From Sphingomonadales bacterium (GTDB lineage Bacteria > Pseudomonadota > Alphaproteobacteria > Sphingomonadales > Sphingomonadaceae): 43,621 bases of DNA. The stretch's first letter is position 1; each line of letters starts with the position of its first letter. The stretch is taken from positions 1 through 43,621 of the forward strand of contig JAGWVC010000025.1 in NCBI GenBank assembly GCA_018971065.1, given 5' to 3'. The notes under the pieces were generated by a model. It saw only the letters and a program-made list of their open reading frames with translations. It was not told the origin of the DNA and searched no databases. Positions 35,147 through 43,621 of the stretch are shown here, piece by piece. Both the position numbers and the translations under genes were made by a program.

Positions 35147-36640
35147 TCAGGCAAGCGCCTTCTTCAGCAGTTCGTTCACCACCTGCGGGTTGGCCTTGCC
35201 CTGCATCGCCTTCATCGTCTGGCCGACGAAGAACCCGAACAGCGCTTCCTTGCCGCCCTTGTACTGCTCGACCTTGTCGGCATTGGCGGCCAGAATCCCG
35301 GCAATCGCGGTCTCGATCGCGCCGGTGTCGCTGGTCTGCTTCAGCCCGTCCCGCTCGACGATCTGCGCCGCGCTGCCCTCACCGGCCAGCATCTTCTCCA
35401 GCACCTGCTTGGCGATCGAACCCGAAATCGTCCCGTCCGCCACCAGCGCCAGCAGCTCCGCCGCCGCCTCATGGCCAATCGGGCTGTCCGCCAGCGACTT
35501 GCCCAGCTTGTTCAGCGCCCCGAAAAATTCCGAGATCAGCCAGTTCGACGCCTGCTTCGCCAGCTCCGCCTCGGGCTTGCCGGCGGCACGCGCCGCCTCG
35601 GCCAGCAGCGCCTCGAACCAGCGTGCCGTCTCCACCTCGGCGGTCAGCACGCCGGCGGCATAAGGCGTCAGCCCCAGCGCGTTTTCATAGCGGTGCCGCT
35701 TGGCATCGGGCAGTTCGGGCAGCGAAGCCCGGCATTCCGCGATGAAGTCGTCGGTCAGCACCAGCGGCAGCAGGTCCGGATCGGGGAAATAGCGATAGTC
35801 GTGCGCGTCTTCCTTGCTGCGCATGCTCCGCGTCGTGCCGCTGTCCGGATCGAACAGCCGCGTTTCCTGCACGATCTTGCCGCCGCTCTCCAGCACGTCC
35901 ACCTGCCGGTTCGCCTCGTGCTCGACGGTCGCCATCACGAACCGCACCGAGTTGACGTTCTTGGTCTCGGTCCGCGTCCCGAATTCCTCGCCCGGACGCC
36001 GCACCGAAACGTTCACGTCGGCGCGCATCGAGCCCTGATCCATGTTGCCGTCGCACGAACCGACATAGCGCAAGATCGTCCGCAGCTTCGACAGGTAGGC
36101 CCCCGCTTCCGCCGGCGACCGCATGTCAGGACGGCTGACGATCTCCATCAGCGCCACGCCCGACCGGTTCAGGTCAACATACGACATCGTCGGATGCTGA
36201 TCGTGCATCAGCTTGCCGGCATCCTGCTCGACATGGATGCGCTCGATGCCGATGCGCTTGGTATCTTCGGGGTTCTTGTCGTCGAGCGCGATGTCGATCG
36301 CGCCCTCCCCCACCAGCGGATGGAACAACTGGCTGATCTGGTAGCCCTGCGGCAGATCAGCATAGAAGTAGTTCTTGCGATCGAACCGCGACCACTTGTT
36401 GATCGCCGCGTCGATGGCAAGGCCAGTGCGCACCGCCTGCCGGATGCATTCCCGGTTCGGCACCGGCAGCATCCCCGGCATCGCCGCGTCAACCAGCGAA
36501 ACCTGCGCATTCGGCTCCGCCCCGAACGCCGTCGCCGCGCCCGAGAACAGCTTGGCGTTGGTGGTGATCTGCGCATGGACTTCGAGGCCGATCACGACCT
36601 CCCACTCACCGGTTGCGCCCTGGATGCGATATTCGCTCAT
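35147..36640 (-). CDS. gatB: Asp-tRNA(Asn)/Glu-tRNA(Gln) amidotransferase subunit B
   Basis: The 497-residue GatB subunit activates the mischarged tRNA by phosphorylating Glu or Asp before amidation. The N-terminal cradle domain ([51 protein letters not shown]) and the C-terminal YqeY-like tail domain ([42 protein letters not shown]) are both present at full length. The start ATG at 36638-36640 overlaps the stop of a 58-residue ORF that bridges gatA and gatB. GatCAB supplies Gln-tRNA or Asn-tRNA in bacteria lacking the direct synthetases. Confidence 0.97.
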   Translation of the reverse strand: MSEYRIQGATGEWEVVIGLEVHAQITTNAKLFSGAATAFGAEPNAQVSLVDAAMPGMLPVPNRECIRQAVRTGLAIDAAINKWSRFDRKNYFYADLPQGYQISQLFHPLVGEGAIDIALDDKNPEDTKRIGIERIHVEQDAGKLMHDQHPTMSYVDLNRSGVALMEIVSRPDMRSPAEAGAYLSKLRTILRYVGSCDGNMDQGSMRADVNVSVRRPGEEFGTRTETKNVNSVRFVMATVEHEANRQVDVLESGGKIVQETRLFDPDSGTTRSMRSKEDAHDYRYFPDPDLLPLVLTDDFIAECRASLPELPDAKRHRYENALGLTPYAAGVLTAEVETARWFEALLAEAARAAGKPEAELAKQASNWLISEFFGALNKLGKSLADSPIGHEAAAELLALVADGTISGSIAKQVLEKMLAGEGSAAQIVERDGLKQTSDTGAIETAIAGILAANADKVEQYKGGKEALFGFFVGQTMKAMQGKANPQVVNELLKKALA

Positions 36641-36813
36641 CGGTTCTTTCGCCTGTTCGCGCGATCTCGCGCTCGCTTAGCCAAAATTTTCTGTCGTTCC
36701 GGATTCACGGGTGCTGCCTTCGCTTTGCGATTGCAGATCACCGACACAATTCCATCACGAACAATGTCTTGAACGAGCCCACCAAGGAACTCGCTCAGAA
36801 AACTCACCACCAC
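36637..36813 (-). CDS. Small basic ORF between gatA and gatB (58 aa), unrecognised
   Basis: This reading frame overlaps the gatA end (it begins with three consecutive GTG codons at 36805-36813) and its TGA at 36637-36639 overlaps the gatB ATG. It is therefore coupled at both ends. The product would be [18 protein letters not shown] and onward: an amphipathic N-terminal helix, one cysteine (VICNRK), then a very basic C-terminus containing [18 protein letters not shown]. It starts with GTG and has GGAAAA nearby. No family is recognised. The tight double overlap and the open frame across the whole 164-bp gap favour a real gene. It could be an RNA-binding helper or merely a coupling ORF. Codon use is less GC-biased than in gatA and gatB. 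Confidence 0.6.
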   Translation of the reverse strand: MVVSFLSEFLGGLVQDIVRDGIVSVICNRKAKAAPVNPERQKILAKRARDRANRRKNR

Positions 36814-38291
36814 TTTTCCGGCTTGGCGCCGAACGCCGCACGGGCTTCGATCGCCAGCCCCGCGTTCAGCACGCCCTGTTCATCGAACGGCCGCCCGATG
36901 ATCTGCAACCCCAGCGGCAACCCTTGCGAGTTCAATCCGGCCGGCACGCTCATCGCCGGCAGACCGGCCAGGCTGGCGGGCACCGAGAACACGTCGTTCA
37001 GGTACATCTCCAGCGGATCGGCGCTCTTTTCGCCCAGCGCGAACGCAGCGCTCGGCGTGGTCGGCACCAGGATCACGTCGCATTCCTTGAACGCCAGCTC
37101 GAAGTCGCGCGCGATCAGCGTCCGCACCTTCTGCGCCTGCGTGTAATAGGCGTCGTAGAACCCGGCCGACAGCACATACGTGCCGATCAGGATGCGCCGC
37201 TTCACCTCGGCGCCGAACCCGGCCGCGCGCGTCGCCGCATACATCTCCTGCAGGTTCGCGCCATCGGGCAGGTCGCGCAGGCCATAGCGCACGCCGTCAT
37301 AGCGCGCGAGGTTCGACGACGCTTCGGCCGGCGCGATGATGTAATAGGTCGGCAGCGCGTATTGGGTGTGCGGCAGCGAAATCTCCACCACCTCCGCGCC
37401 CGCATCCTTCAGCCAGGCAATGCCCTGCTCCCAGCTCGCCTCAACCTCGCCATCCATGCCATCCAGCCGGTATTCGCGCGGAATGCCCACCTTCTTGCCG
37501 CGCAAGTCCGCGTTCAGCCCCGCTTCCCACGCCGGCACCGGCATCTCCAGGCTGGTCGAATCCTTCGGATCGAACCCGGCCATCGCCTCCAGCATGATCG
37601 CGCAATCGCGCACCGTCCGCGCCATCGGCCCGGCCTGATCCAGCGACGAGGCAAACGCCACGATCCCCCAGCGCGAGCAGCGCCCATAGGTCGGCTTGAT
37701 GCCGCTGATCCCGGTGAACGCGGCCGGCTGGCGGATCGAACCGCCGGTGTCGGTCCCGGTCGCCGCCGGGCACAGCCGCGCCGAAACCGCCGCCGAAGAC
37801 CCGCCCGAAGACCCGCCCGGCGCCAGCGCGGCCGTATCCCCGCCCCAGCGTCGCCACGGGCTGATGACGTTGCCGAACGCCGACGTCTCGTTGGAAGACC
37901 CCATCGCGAACTGGTCAAGGTTCAGCTTGCCCAGCATCCCCGCACCGGCGTTCCACAGATTCTGCGAAACCGTCGATTCGTACTGGGGCGTGAACCCTTC
38001 CAGGATATGGCTGGCCGCCGTGGTCTGCACGCCCTGCGTCGCGAACAGGTCCTTCATGCCGATCGGCACGCCCGCCAGCTTGCCCAGCGGCTTGCCCGCC
38101 GCCCGGTCGGCATCGGCCTGCGCCGCCGCTTCCAGCGCCTTCTCGGGCGTGGTCACGATGAACGCGTTCAGCGCCTCCTGCGCGGCGGCGACATTGGCGT
38201 TGAACGCCTCGGCCACTTCCACGGCCTTGAACGCGCCGCCAGCGACACCGTCGCGGATTTCGGCAACGGTCAGTTCAGTCAGATCAGTCAT
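36804..38291 (-). CDS. gatA: Asp-tRNA(Asn)/Glu-tRNA(Gln) amidotransferase subunit A
   Basis: GatA is the amidase that releases ammonia from glutamine for the GatB site. The 495-residue protein has the amidase-signature triad: the catalytic Lys in PIGMKDLF, then the cis-Ser/Ser pair within [17 protein letters not shown], with SNETSAFGN upstream. The N-terminal helix starts [15 protein letters not shown] and the C-terminus ends FGAKPEKWW. The ATG at 38289-38291 has no strong site upstream but agrees with the family. The 157-bp spacer after gatC is filled by palindromes, unusual for this normally compact gene set. Confidence 0.97.
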   Translation of the reverse strand: MTDLTELTVAEIRDGVAGGAFKAVEVAEAFNANVAAAQEALNAFIVTTPEKALEAAAQADADRAAGKPLGKLAGVPIGMKDLFATQGVQTTAASHILEGFTPQYESTVSQNLWNAGAGMLGKLNLDQFAMGSSNETSAFGNVISPWRRWGGDTAALAPGGSSGGSSAAVSARLCPAATGTDTGGSIRQPAAFTGISGIKPTYGRCSRWGIVAFASSLDQAGPMARTVRDCAIMLEAMAGFDPKDSTSLEMPVPAWEAGLNADLRGKKVGIPREYRLDGMDGEVEASWEQGIAWLKDAGAEVVEISLPHTQYALPTYYIIAPAEASSNLARYDGVRYGLRDLPDGANLQEMYAATRAAGFGAEVKRRILIGTYVLSAGFYDAYYTQAQKVRTLIARDFELAFKECDVILVPTTPSAAFALGEKSADPLEMYLNDVFSVPASLAGLPAMSVPAGLNSQGLPLGLQIIGRPFDEQGVLNAGLAIEARAAFGAKPEKWW

Positions 38292-38300
38292 TGTTCGTCA

Positions 38301-38424
38301 CCCTGAACTTGTTTCAGGGTCCATTTCTCGGCCCGACCAGAGGTGGGCGTGGACGCGCTGAGTCATTGTTTTCAGATCCTGAAACGGTCGCGGATCGAAG
38401 CAGGTTCGATCCGCTGTTCAGGAT
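38301..38424. repeat. Palindromic repeat block in the gatC-gatA spacer
   Basis: CCCTGAA-CTTGT-TTCAGGG lies at 38301-38319. A two-tier stem at 38376-38424 has an outer ATCCTGAA/TTCAGGAT (38376-38383 and 38417-38424) and an inner perfect GCGGATCGAA/TTCGATCCGC (38390-38399 and 38405-38414). This is a known style of interspersed repeat in sphingomonads (CCTGAA-TTCAGG stems). It separates gatC from gatA and may act as an attenuator or mRNA stabiliser. Confidence 0.78.
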
Positions 38425-38426
38425 GA

Positions 38427-38456
38427 TCGACTGAAAATGCGTGCATTTTCACTCGA
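38427..38456. repeat. Hairpin overlapping the gatC stop codon
   Basis: ATCGA pairs with TCGAT, enclosing GAAAATGC (38433-38440) and its complement GCATTTTC (38443-38450). The gatC stop at 38449-38451 lies inside the right arm, so the last codons of gatC lie in the outer part of this stem. Confidence 0.65.
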
Positions 38457-38751
38457 TCACCTTGGGCACGCCGAAAAAGCCGTGCTCGGCGGCCGGCGCA
38501 TTGGCCAGCACCTTGTCGCGAATGCCGCCGCCGGTCAGCGGATCGGCATTCACCACGTCATCACGCAGCCGCAGCAGGTTGGGGATCACCGCCGTCATCG
38601 GCTCCACGCCGGTAACGTCCACCTCGCCCAGTTGCTCCACCCAGGCCAGGATGCCGTTCAGCTCGGGCACCATCGCCGCAAGGTCCGCGTCGGTAACCTT
38701 GAGCCGCGCCAGCGAGGCGATCTTCGCGACCGTTGCCGTATCGACCGACAT
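38449..38751 (-). CDS. gatC: Asp-tRNA(Asn)/Glu-tRNA(Gln) amidotransferase subunit C
   Basis: This 100-residue GatC belt subunit wraps GatA and GatB. It has the family opening [22 protein letters not shown], the conserved [22 protein letters not shown], and the C-terminal [10 protein letters not shown] and [18 protein letters not shown]. The ATG at 38749-38751 follows the FKBP stop after 8 bp, so the two are co-transcribed. The stop lies in a hairpin. Confidence 0.96.
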   Translation of the reverse strand: MSVDTATVAKIASLARLKVTDADLAAMVPELNGILAWVEQLGEVDVTGVEPMTAVIPNLLRLRDDVVNADPLTGGGIRDKVLANAPAAEHGFFGVPKVIE

Positions 38752-38759
38752 GGCGGGCC

Positions 38760-39311
38760 TTACTGCCCCGGCGCTTCGGGCACCGCGCCCTCGGGCACGC
38801 CACCCGGCACGCCGCCCGGCGCACCACCGTGGCCCTGCATCCGCTGCAACTGCTGCATCATCATCATCTGCTGCTGATACTGCTTGGCGTTCATGTAATC
38901 GATCAGGTCGATATCGAACACCAGGTCCGAATTCGGCGGAATCGGGCCGGCACCGGCCGCGCCATACCCCAGCTTGGCGGGGATATTGACGGTGTACTTG
39001 CCACCCTTCTGCATCTGCTGCAGCGCGCGGCTGAAGCCCGGGATCACGCCGGCCACCGGCATCACCGCGCCCTGGCCCTGGTCGAACACCTTGCCGCTCT
39101 TCAGCTTGCCGACATAGTTGATCTTGACCACGTCCTCCATCGTCGGCGAAGCGCCGGCACCGGCGGTCAGGGTCTTCACCGCCACCATCGGCGGATTGGC
39201 GGCCCAGGCAATGCCGCCGGCCACCAGCAGCCCGGCGGCCACGCCGGCCCACAGCTTGGTGATCGAACCCTTGGCAATCGGCTGCAGGGGCACGCGGGTG
39301 ATCTCGGTCAT
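38760..39311 (-). CDS. FKBP-type peptidyl-prolyl cis-trans isomerase, membrane-anchored
   Basis: The 183-residue protein has a short cytoplasmic start, one hydrophobic segment (about 20-38: [19 protein letters not shown]) and an FKBP domain at about 60-140. Domain markers are [46 protein letters not shown] and [13 protein letters not shown]. It ends in a Met/Gln-rich helix and a Gly/Pro-rich tail. It would catalyse proline isomerisation, probably in the periplasm as an anchored folding helper. It lies upstream of gatC on the same strand. The link between the two is positional only. Confidence 0.9.
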   Translation of the reverse strand: MTEITRVPLQPIAKGSITKLWAGVAAGLLVAGGIAWAANPPMVAVKTLTAGAGASPTMEDVVKINYVGKLKSGKVFDQGQGAVMPVAGVIPGFSRALQQMQKGGKYTVNIPAKLGYGAAGAGPIPPNSDLVFDIDLIDYMNAKQYQQQMMMMQQLQRMQGHGGAPGGVPGGVPEGAVPEAPGQ

Positions 39312-39360
39312 CGAACGGTCCTCAAGTCAGAATCTGGAATCCGGCCCGGCTCGCGGACGC

Positions 39361-39389
39361 AAAAAGGGCGCGGATCAAAGCCGCGCCCT
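39361..39389 (-). terminator. Rho-independent terminator of rpsU
   Basis: On the minus strand, CCGCGCCCT-family sequence forms a stem: AGGGCGCGG (39365-39373) with CCGCGCCCT (39381-39389), directly followed by a T-tract (39361-39365 on the plus strand are A). It lies 62 bp after the rpsU stop. Confidence 0.85.
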
Positions 39390-39450
39390 AATGGCCCAAC
39401 CGGGTTGGCGGGGCAAGTGGGCAAACACGCGTTTACCCACCCCGAACGGC

Positions 39451-39657
39451 CTACTTGGCGCCGTCGCGCTCCAGCCGCTTGCGCTCCAGCTTGCGGGCGC
39501 GACGCACGGCAGCGGCCTTTTCGCGGGCGCGCTTTTCCGAAGGCTTCTCATAGTGACGGCGCAGCTTCATCTCGCGATACACGCCCTCACGCTGCAGCTT
39601 CTTCTTGAGCGCGCGGAGAGCCTGGTCGACATTGTTGTCGCGGACGAGAATCTGCAT
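39451..39657 (-). CDS. rpsU: 30S ribosomal protein S21
   Basis: This 68-residue basic protein shows the S21 pattern: [49 protein letters not shown] and an Arg/Lys-rich tail. S21 binds near the anti-Shine-Dalgarno end of 16S rRNA and affects initiation. The ATG at 39655-39657 is the start. Longer frames upstream are not supported by the family length. It is followed by a good terminator, so it is a single-gene unit. Confidence 0.95.
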   Translation of the reverse strand: MQILVRDNNVDQALRALKKKLQREGVYREMKLRRHYEKPSEKRAREKAAAVRRARKLERKRLERDGAK

Positions 39658-39896
39658 AAACCGAAACACCTCACGAAGGACCGGCGAGAGCCCCGCTATG
39701 CGACACGGGGATTCACCTGAACAATTTAAACAAGAAATGCGCCGAATCCCCACGGGGTCGGCCCAAAGCCCGGTGCGGCTAGCAGAAGCCCCCACGCTTG
39801 GCAAGCATCGCCGTGCGGTGACCCCGGAATCGCCCCTTGCCCTTGCCAAGCCTTGCCCCGCGCTGGCAAACGCCCCCTGCAAGCAAGCGGAAATCG

Positions 39897-40664
39897 ATGA
39901 TGACACCGAACTGGAATGCCTTGTGGAAACGCCTCGCCGGGCAACCCGCTGGCGCCGTCTCCACTCACGCCATCCGCGATTATCGCAAGCTGGTGCGCCG
40001 CAAGCTGCGCGAGCATCCCGGCAATCGTCCGCTCGCGCTGGCCCAGTCGGTCGGCTCGCACGACATGGACAATTTCCACCTCTGGGGTGAAATCCACCTG
40101 GCGGTGCTGCGTCACCACGGCCTCGCCGACGGCATGTCGATCTACGATCTCGGCTGTGGCTGCGGCCGCACCGCGCAGGCGCTGCGGCGCGCCGGCTGGC
40201 AAGGCACCTACAAGGGCGCCGACATCATCCCCGAACTCGTCGCCGAAGTCGGCCGCGCCTGCCCGGGCTACGAAGCCGTGGTCAACCCCCGGCTCACCAT
40301 CGCCGCGCCCGATGCCTCGCTCGACATGCTGTTCCACTGGTCGGTGTTCACGCACCTCTATCCCGAGGAAGGCTACATCTACATGCTGGACATCTTCCGC
40401 GCGCTGAAACCCGGTGGCCGCCTCGTGTTCTCGTTCCTCGAACTCGGCGATCCGAATCAGGAGCGGATTTTCGACAAGAAGGTCTACAACATGATGCACG
40501 GCCGCTACATTTCCCACCTCGACCAGTTCCTGCATCGCGACTGGATCAGCGCGTTCGCGCGCAAGATCGGGTTCGAGCAGCCCGCCTTCACCGATGGCGC
40601 CGATGCCACCCACCACCCCGCCTTCGGCCAGTCGCTGGTCGTCATGGCCAAGCCGCTCGCCTGA
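39897..40664 (+). CDS. Class I SAM-dependent methyltransferase (first of tandem pair)
   Basis: The 255-residue protein has the SAM-binding motif I in [14 protein letters not shown], an acidic residue after the second strand (GADIIPEL) and a motif IV-like [28 protein letters not shown] follows, as in Methyltransf_11/25-type enzymes. Conserved segments [21 protein letters not shown] and [10 protein letters not shown] are shared with the next gene. Substrate unknown. The start is ATG at 39897 (an immediate second ATG is also in frame) with AGCGGA upstream. Confidence 0.88.
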   Translation: MMTPNWNALWKRLAGQPAGAVSTHAIRDYRKLVRRKLREHPGNRPLALAQSVGSHDMDNFHLWGEIHLAVLRHHGLADGMSIYDLGCGCGRTAQALRRAGWQGTYKGADIIPELVAEVGRACPGYEAVVNPRLTIAAPDASLDMLFHWSVFTHLYPEEGYIYMLDIFRALKPGGRLVFSFLELGDPNQERIFDKKVYNMMHGRYISHLDQFLHRDWISAFARKIGFEQPAFTDGADATHHPAFGQSLVVMAKPLA

Positions 40665-40709
40665 GCGGCCCGACCGGCCCCTTCCTCCGGCTTTCAAGGC
40701 TGCGCCGCC

Positions 40710-41468
40710 ATGCTTCGATCGATTTGGCCCCGAATCCGCCGGCTTTCGAAAACAACCCGCGTCAACCGGCACTCGGTGGTCAACTACACCCGGCTGGTGA
40801 AGACGAAGCTGGCCGAACACCCCGGCAATCCGGCGCTGGCGCTGGCCCAGGCGATCGGATCGCCCGACCTCGACACCTTCCGCGCGCAGGGCGACATGCA
40901 GGTAGGCGTGTTGCGACACCACGGGCTGGTCGATGGCATGGCGCTCTACGATCTCGGCTGCGGCTGCGGCCGAACCGCGCAGGCGCTGCTGCGCAGCGGC
41001 TGGACCGGCCACTACACCGGCGCCGACATCGTGCCGCAGCTCATCGTCGAACTCACCCGCACCTGCCCTCCGTTCACCGGCCTGACCGTGCGCGACCTGC
41101 GGATCGCCGCCGCCGACGGTTCGCTCGACATGGTGTTTTGCGCCTCGGTGTTCACGCACCTTCATGCCGAGGAAAGCTACATCTATCTCGAGGACATCTT
41201 CCGCGCGCTGAAGCCCGGCGGCCGGCTGGTGTTCTCGTTCTGCGAGCTGGAGGACCCCGCCCATCACGGCGTGTTCGATCGCAATGTCCACAACCAGCGG
41301 CGCGGCAACGATATCGTCCATCTGAACGCTTTCCTGCACCGCGACTGGATACGGCTGTTCGCCGCGCGCCTCGGGTTCGGCGAACCCCGCTTCACCGCCG
41401 GCGACGATACCACCCACCACGGCGCATTCTGGCAGTCGCTCGCCATCCTCGAAAAGCCGCCTGCCTGA
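40710..41468 (+). CDS. Class I SAM-dependent methyltransferase (second of tandem pair)
   Basis: The 252-residue protein is a paralogue of the preceding gene along its full length, with the same [14 protein letters not shown] motif, GADIVPQL acidic position and [15 protein letters not shown]. The two have diverged clearly, mostly at the N-terminus and in the central SLDMVFCASVFTHLHAEESYIYLEDI region. This is a tandem duplication with possible change in substrate. The ATG at 40710 is followed by a basic N-terminal stretch (SIWPRIRRLSKTTRVNR), which could be a nucleic-acid or membrane contact. Acceptors cannot be named. Gap to the upstream paralogue is 45 bp. Confidence 0.88.
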   Translation: MLRSIWPRIRRLSKTTRVNRHSVVNYTRLVKTKLAEHPGNPALALAQAIGSPDLDTFRAQGDMQVGVLRHHGLVDGMALYDLGCGCGRTAQALLRSGWTGHYTGADIVPQLIVELTRTCPPFTGLTVRDLRIAAADGSLDMVFCASVFTHLHAEESYIYLEDIFRALKPGGRLVFSFCELEDPAHHGVFDRNVHNQRRGNDIVHLNAFLHRDWIRLFAARLGFGEPRFTAGDDTTHHGAFWQSLAILEKPPA

Positions 41469-41524
41469 GGGCCGGCGCCTGACATGGTGGCAATGCCGCG
41501 CAATTCCCGCTAGGGGCTTGCCGG

Positions 41525-41950
41525 ATGAGCACCCCGCCCACCTTTGCCGCGTCCTCGCTGCTTGTCGCCGTCGGCGGCAGCCTCGGCGCGTGGGCGCGCT
41601 ATCTGACCGGGCGTGCCTGGGTCGCCGCGGTCGGCCCCGTCACCGCCAGCGCGTTCCCCTGGGCCACGCTCACCGCCAATGTGCTGGGCAGCATCGTCAT
41701 GGGCCTGCTCGCCGGCTGGCTCGCCCGGCACGGTAATCCCGACGGCGCGTGGAGCGGCGAACACTGGCGCCTGCTGCTCGGCGTCGGCGTGCTCGGCGGC
41801 TACACCACCTTTTCCTCGTTCGCGCTCGAATTCGCGCTGTTCGTCGAACGCGGCAGCCTCGGGCTTGCCGCGCTCTACGTCGGCACGTCGCTGCTTGCCG
41901 GTTTCGCCGGCCTGTTCGCCGGGCTTGCCCTTGTCCGGAATTTCACATGA
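41525..41950 (+). CDS. crcB: Fluoride ion exporter CrcB (Fluc)
   Basis: The 141-residue, four-helix membrane protein forms dimeric fluoride channels that remove toxic fluoride. Diagnostic segments are GGSLGAWARYLTG, LTANVLGSIVMGLLAG (the conserved Asn in the pore-lining helix) and GVGVLGGYTTFSSFALE (TTFSSF phenylalanine box). The ATG at 41525 has GGGGCTTG upstream, a weak site. No fluoride riboswitch was recognised in the 56-bp leader. The stop overlaps the next gene (ATGA). Confidence 0.94.
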   Translation: MSTPPTFAASSLLVAVGGSLGAWARYLTGRAWVAAVGPVTASAFPWATLTANVLGSIVMGLLAGWLARHGNPDGAWSGEHWRLLLGVGVLGGYTTFSSFALEFALFVERGSLGLAALYVGTSLLAGFAGLFAGLALVRNFT

Positions 41951-43200
41951 CCGATGCCGTCCGCCAATTCACCGTCCAGCCGGACGATCACGACATCAGG
42001 CTCGATCGCTGGTTCAAGCGTCACCTGCCCGACATCGGCTTCGCAACGATCTCGCGCTGGGCGCGCACCGGCCAGATCCGCGTCGATGGCAAGCGTGCCG
42101 ATCCGGCCGATCATGTCATGGCCGGGCAGGTCCTGCGCGTGCCGCCTGGCGGCCTCGCCATCAAAGGCCCGAAAGCCGCCCGCGCCCGCGTACCGCTGAC
42201 CGCCGAACAGCGCGAGCTGGCCGATTCGATGCTGCTTCACACCACGCCCTCGGCGCTGGTGCTCAACAAGCCGCCCGGCCTCGCCACCCAGGGCGGCACC
42301 GGCACCTTCCAGCACGTCGATGGCCTGCTCGATGCCTTCGCCGGCGAGGATTCGCCCCGCCCCAAGCTGGTCCACCGGCTCGACAAGGATACCTCGGGTG
42401 TCCTCCTCGTCGCCCGCTCGGCCAATGCCGCCGCGTGGTTCTCCAAGCGCTTCTCGGGCCGCACCGCGCGCAAGGTCTACTGGGCGCTGGTCGCCGGGGT
42501 GCCGCAGGACGAAGGCATGATCGAACTCCCGCTCGCCAAGCAGCCGGGCACCGGCGGCGAGAAGATGATGGTCGATCATTCCGAACACGGCCAGCCCTCG
42601 CGCACCGGCTACCGGGTGATCGATCGCGCCGGCAACAGCGCCTGCTGGGTCGAACTGCAACCGTTCACCGGCCGCACTCACCAGCTTCGCGTCCACATGG
42701 CCGCCATCGGCCACCCGATCATCGGCGACGGCAAGTACGGCGGCCCCGATGCGTTCCTCACCGGCAGCATCAGCCGCAAGATGCACCTCCACGCCCGGCG
42801 CCTGATGATCGACCTGCCCGAAGGCGGCACGCTCGACATCACCGCGCCGCTGCCCGAACATTTCGCCGCCACGCTGGCGCAGATGGGCTTCGTCGAATCC
42901 GAAGGCTACAGCCCGCTCGCCCCGCCGCCCGAACCCACCAAGGCCGAACTCAAGACCGCGGCCAAGGCCCACGCCAAGCAATACCGCAAGGAACGCCGGG
43001 GTGAACGCCGCAAGCGTGTCGACGGCGGTGATGCCGCCACCCGCAAGCCCACCGGCCAGCGCGCCGGCAAGCCGGGTGCCAAACCGGGCGCAAAACCCGC
43101 CGGCAAGTTCGCTGCCAAGCCCGCCGGAAAGCCCGCTGGAAAGGTCTCTGGCCGTCCCGCCGCCCGCCCCGCCGCAAAACCCCGGCCGCGCAAGCCGTGA
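41947..43200 (+). CDS. RluA family 23S rRNA pseudouridine synthase (RluC/RluD-like)
   Basis: The 417-residue protein has an N-terminal S4 RNA-binding domain (IRLDRWFKRHLPDIGFATISRWARTGQIRVDG). A catalytic RluA domain follows, with the active-site Asp in HRLDKDTSGVLL, then LQPFTGRTHQLRVHMAAIGHPIIGDGKYGG. The enzyme converts uridines to pseudouridine in 23S rRNA or related RNA. After about residue 320 there is a long extra tail rich in Lys, Ala, Pro and Gly, with repeated KPAGK/KPGAK units (about residues 370-417), resembling histone-H1-like basic tails. The tail is low-complexity DNA and may be length-variable. It overlaps crcB by 4 bp. Confidence 0.93.
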   Translation: MTDAVRQFTVQPDDHDIRLDRWFKRHLPDIGFATISRWARTGQIRVDGKRADPADHVMAGQVLRVPPGGLAIKGPKAARARVPLTAEQRELADSMLLHTTPSALVLNKPPGLATQGGTGTFQHVDGLLDAFAGEDSPRPKLVHRLDKDTSGVLLVARSANAAAWFSKRFSGRTARKVYWALVAGVPQDEGMIELPLAKQPGTGGEKMMVDHSEHGQPSRTGYRVIDRAGNSACWVELQPFTGRTHQLRVHMAAIGHPIIGDGKYGGPDAFLTGSISRKMHLHARRLMIDLPEGGTLDITAPLPEHFAATLAQMGFVESEGYSPLAPPPEPTKAELKTAAKAHAKQYRKERRGERRKRVDGGDAATRKPTGQRAGKPGAKPGAKPAGKFAAKPAGKPAGKVSGRPAARPAAKPRPRKP

Positions 43201-43621
43201 CCCGTCTCGCGGTGTTCGATTGCGACGGCACCCTTGTCGATGGCCAGGCCGACATCTGCGCGGCAATGGAACAGGCCTTCGCCGAAGTGTCGCTCGCCGC
43301 GCCCGATCGCGCCGCCATCCGCCGCGCCGTCGGCCTCAGCCTGCCGCAGGCGATGCGCATCCTGCTGCCCGATGCCGACGCCGGCCTGCGCACCGAACTG
43401 GTCGATCGCTACAAGCTGGCATTCCGCACCGCCCGCGCCGAAGGCCGCCTCACCGAACCGCTGTTCGACGGCATCCGCCCGCTGCTCGATACGCTGCTGG
43501 CCAAGGGCTGGCTGCTCGGCGTCGCCACCGGCAAAAGCCAGCGCGGGCTGGTCCACTGCCTTGCCACCCACGGCCTGTCGCACCACTTCGTCACGCTGCA
43601 GACCGCCGATTTCCACCCGTC
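43197..43621 (+). CDS. HAD-superfamily hydrolase, N-terminal part (runs off the window)
   Basis: The frame from GTG 43197 (which overlaps the RluA-family stop as GTGA) is open to the last base: 141 codons and two bases. It begins TRLAVFDCDGTLVDGQADICAAMEQAF, the HAD motif I with the nucleophilic Asp and the acid/base Asp (DxD). Motif II Thr/Ser occurs at GVATGKSQRGL. The helical cap region between them is of the phosphoglycolate phosphatase (Gph)-like subtype I. It is likely a phosphatase of small phosphorylated metabolites. The motif III and IV aspartates lie beyond the window. Confidence 0.88.
   Translation, partial: MTRLAVFDCDGTLVDGQADICAAMEQAFAEVSLAAPDRAAIRRAVGLSLPQAMRILLPDADAGLRTELVDRYKLAFRTARAEGRLTEPLFDGIRPLLDTLLAKGWLLGVATGKSQRGLVHCLATHGLSHHFVTLQTADFHP

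Noticed and set aside
38376..38424. tRNA-like TTCGA loop in the gatC-gatA spacer
   Set aside because: The GGTTCGATCC sequence looked like a T-arm, but it belongs to a symmetrical palindrome with no acceptor stem, D-arm or anticodon.
41469..41524. Fluoride riboswitch upstream of crcB
   Set aside because: The 56-bp leader lacks the conserved pseudoknot and the AACCGCC / GAUGA-type core of the crcB motif, and it is too short for the full structure.

Overview
The window is high-GC, densely coded DNA typical of an alphaproteobacterium. The most likely source is a member of the Sphingomonadales (Novosphingobium- or Sphingomonas-like), which is an inference. It rests on the stand-alone F1 operon atpHAGDC without the F0 genes, a GAAC-N7-GAAC SOS-type box, small conserved proteins of sphingomonad type, frequent GTG/TTG starts, and several palindromic interspersed repeats of kinds I associate with this order. 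No rRNA, tRNA, CRISPR array, prophage or transposase gene was seen. Most of the window is ordinary chromosomal core.

Layout. 1-3.7 kb: end of a MAPEG-family gene, an MBL-fold hydrolase, an S24-type HTH repressor divergent from two small genes across an SOS-like box, a D-2-hydroxyacid dehydrogenase and a secreted protein. 3.7-10.2 kb (minus strand): cysS, a DMT exporter, two tandem nitroreductases, a 140-bp palindrome, cobT and a fructose-6-phosphate aldolase. 10.2-16.7 kb: priA, an orphan membrane protein in a lower-GC patch, an 870-bp repeat-filled spacer, a secreted protein, a CPBP protease and ada. 16.9-21.9 kb: atpHAGDC with a candidate promoter and a clear terminator. 22-27.9 kb: PhzF-like and HNH proteins, a GT39-like membrane protein fused at its 3' end to cpaF, an FAH-family hydrolase and mobA.

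28-34 kb (plus strand): a tightly packed group of TauD-like dioxygenase, SnoaL/NTF2-like protein, second GT39-like protein, double-domain M16 peptidase and a 99-aa protein, several coupled by ATGA overlaps. 34.3-39.7 kb (minus strand): a secreted protein and the rpsU / FKBP isomerase / gatC / gatA / small ORF / gatB series. The small ORF is a 58-residue basic frame that overlaps both gatA and gatB. 39.9-43.6 kb (plus strand): two tandem paralogous methyltransferases, crcB, an RluA-family pseudouridine synthase with a Lys/Ala/Pro tail, and the start of a HAD hydrolase running off the end.

The most distinctive theme is small palindromic elements altering or bridging genes rather than only filling spacers. 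One lies in frame inside cysS and adds about 20 residues. Another supplies the last 14 codons and the stop of mobA. Others sit in the atpA-atpG and gatC-gatA spacers. A 62-bp repeat sits in two convergent intergenic regions. I do not see a clearly new multi-gene defence or metabolic system. The best candidates for something undescribed are the gatA-gatB small ORF, the protein-coding palindromes, the S24 regulator with its SOS-like box, and the dioxygenase/GT39/M16 cluster.
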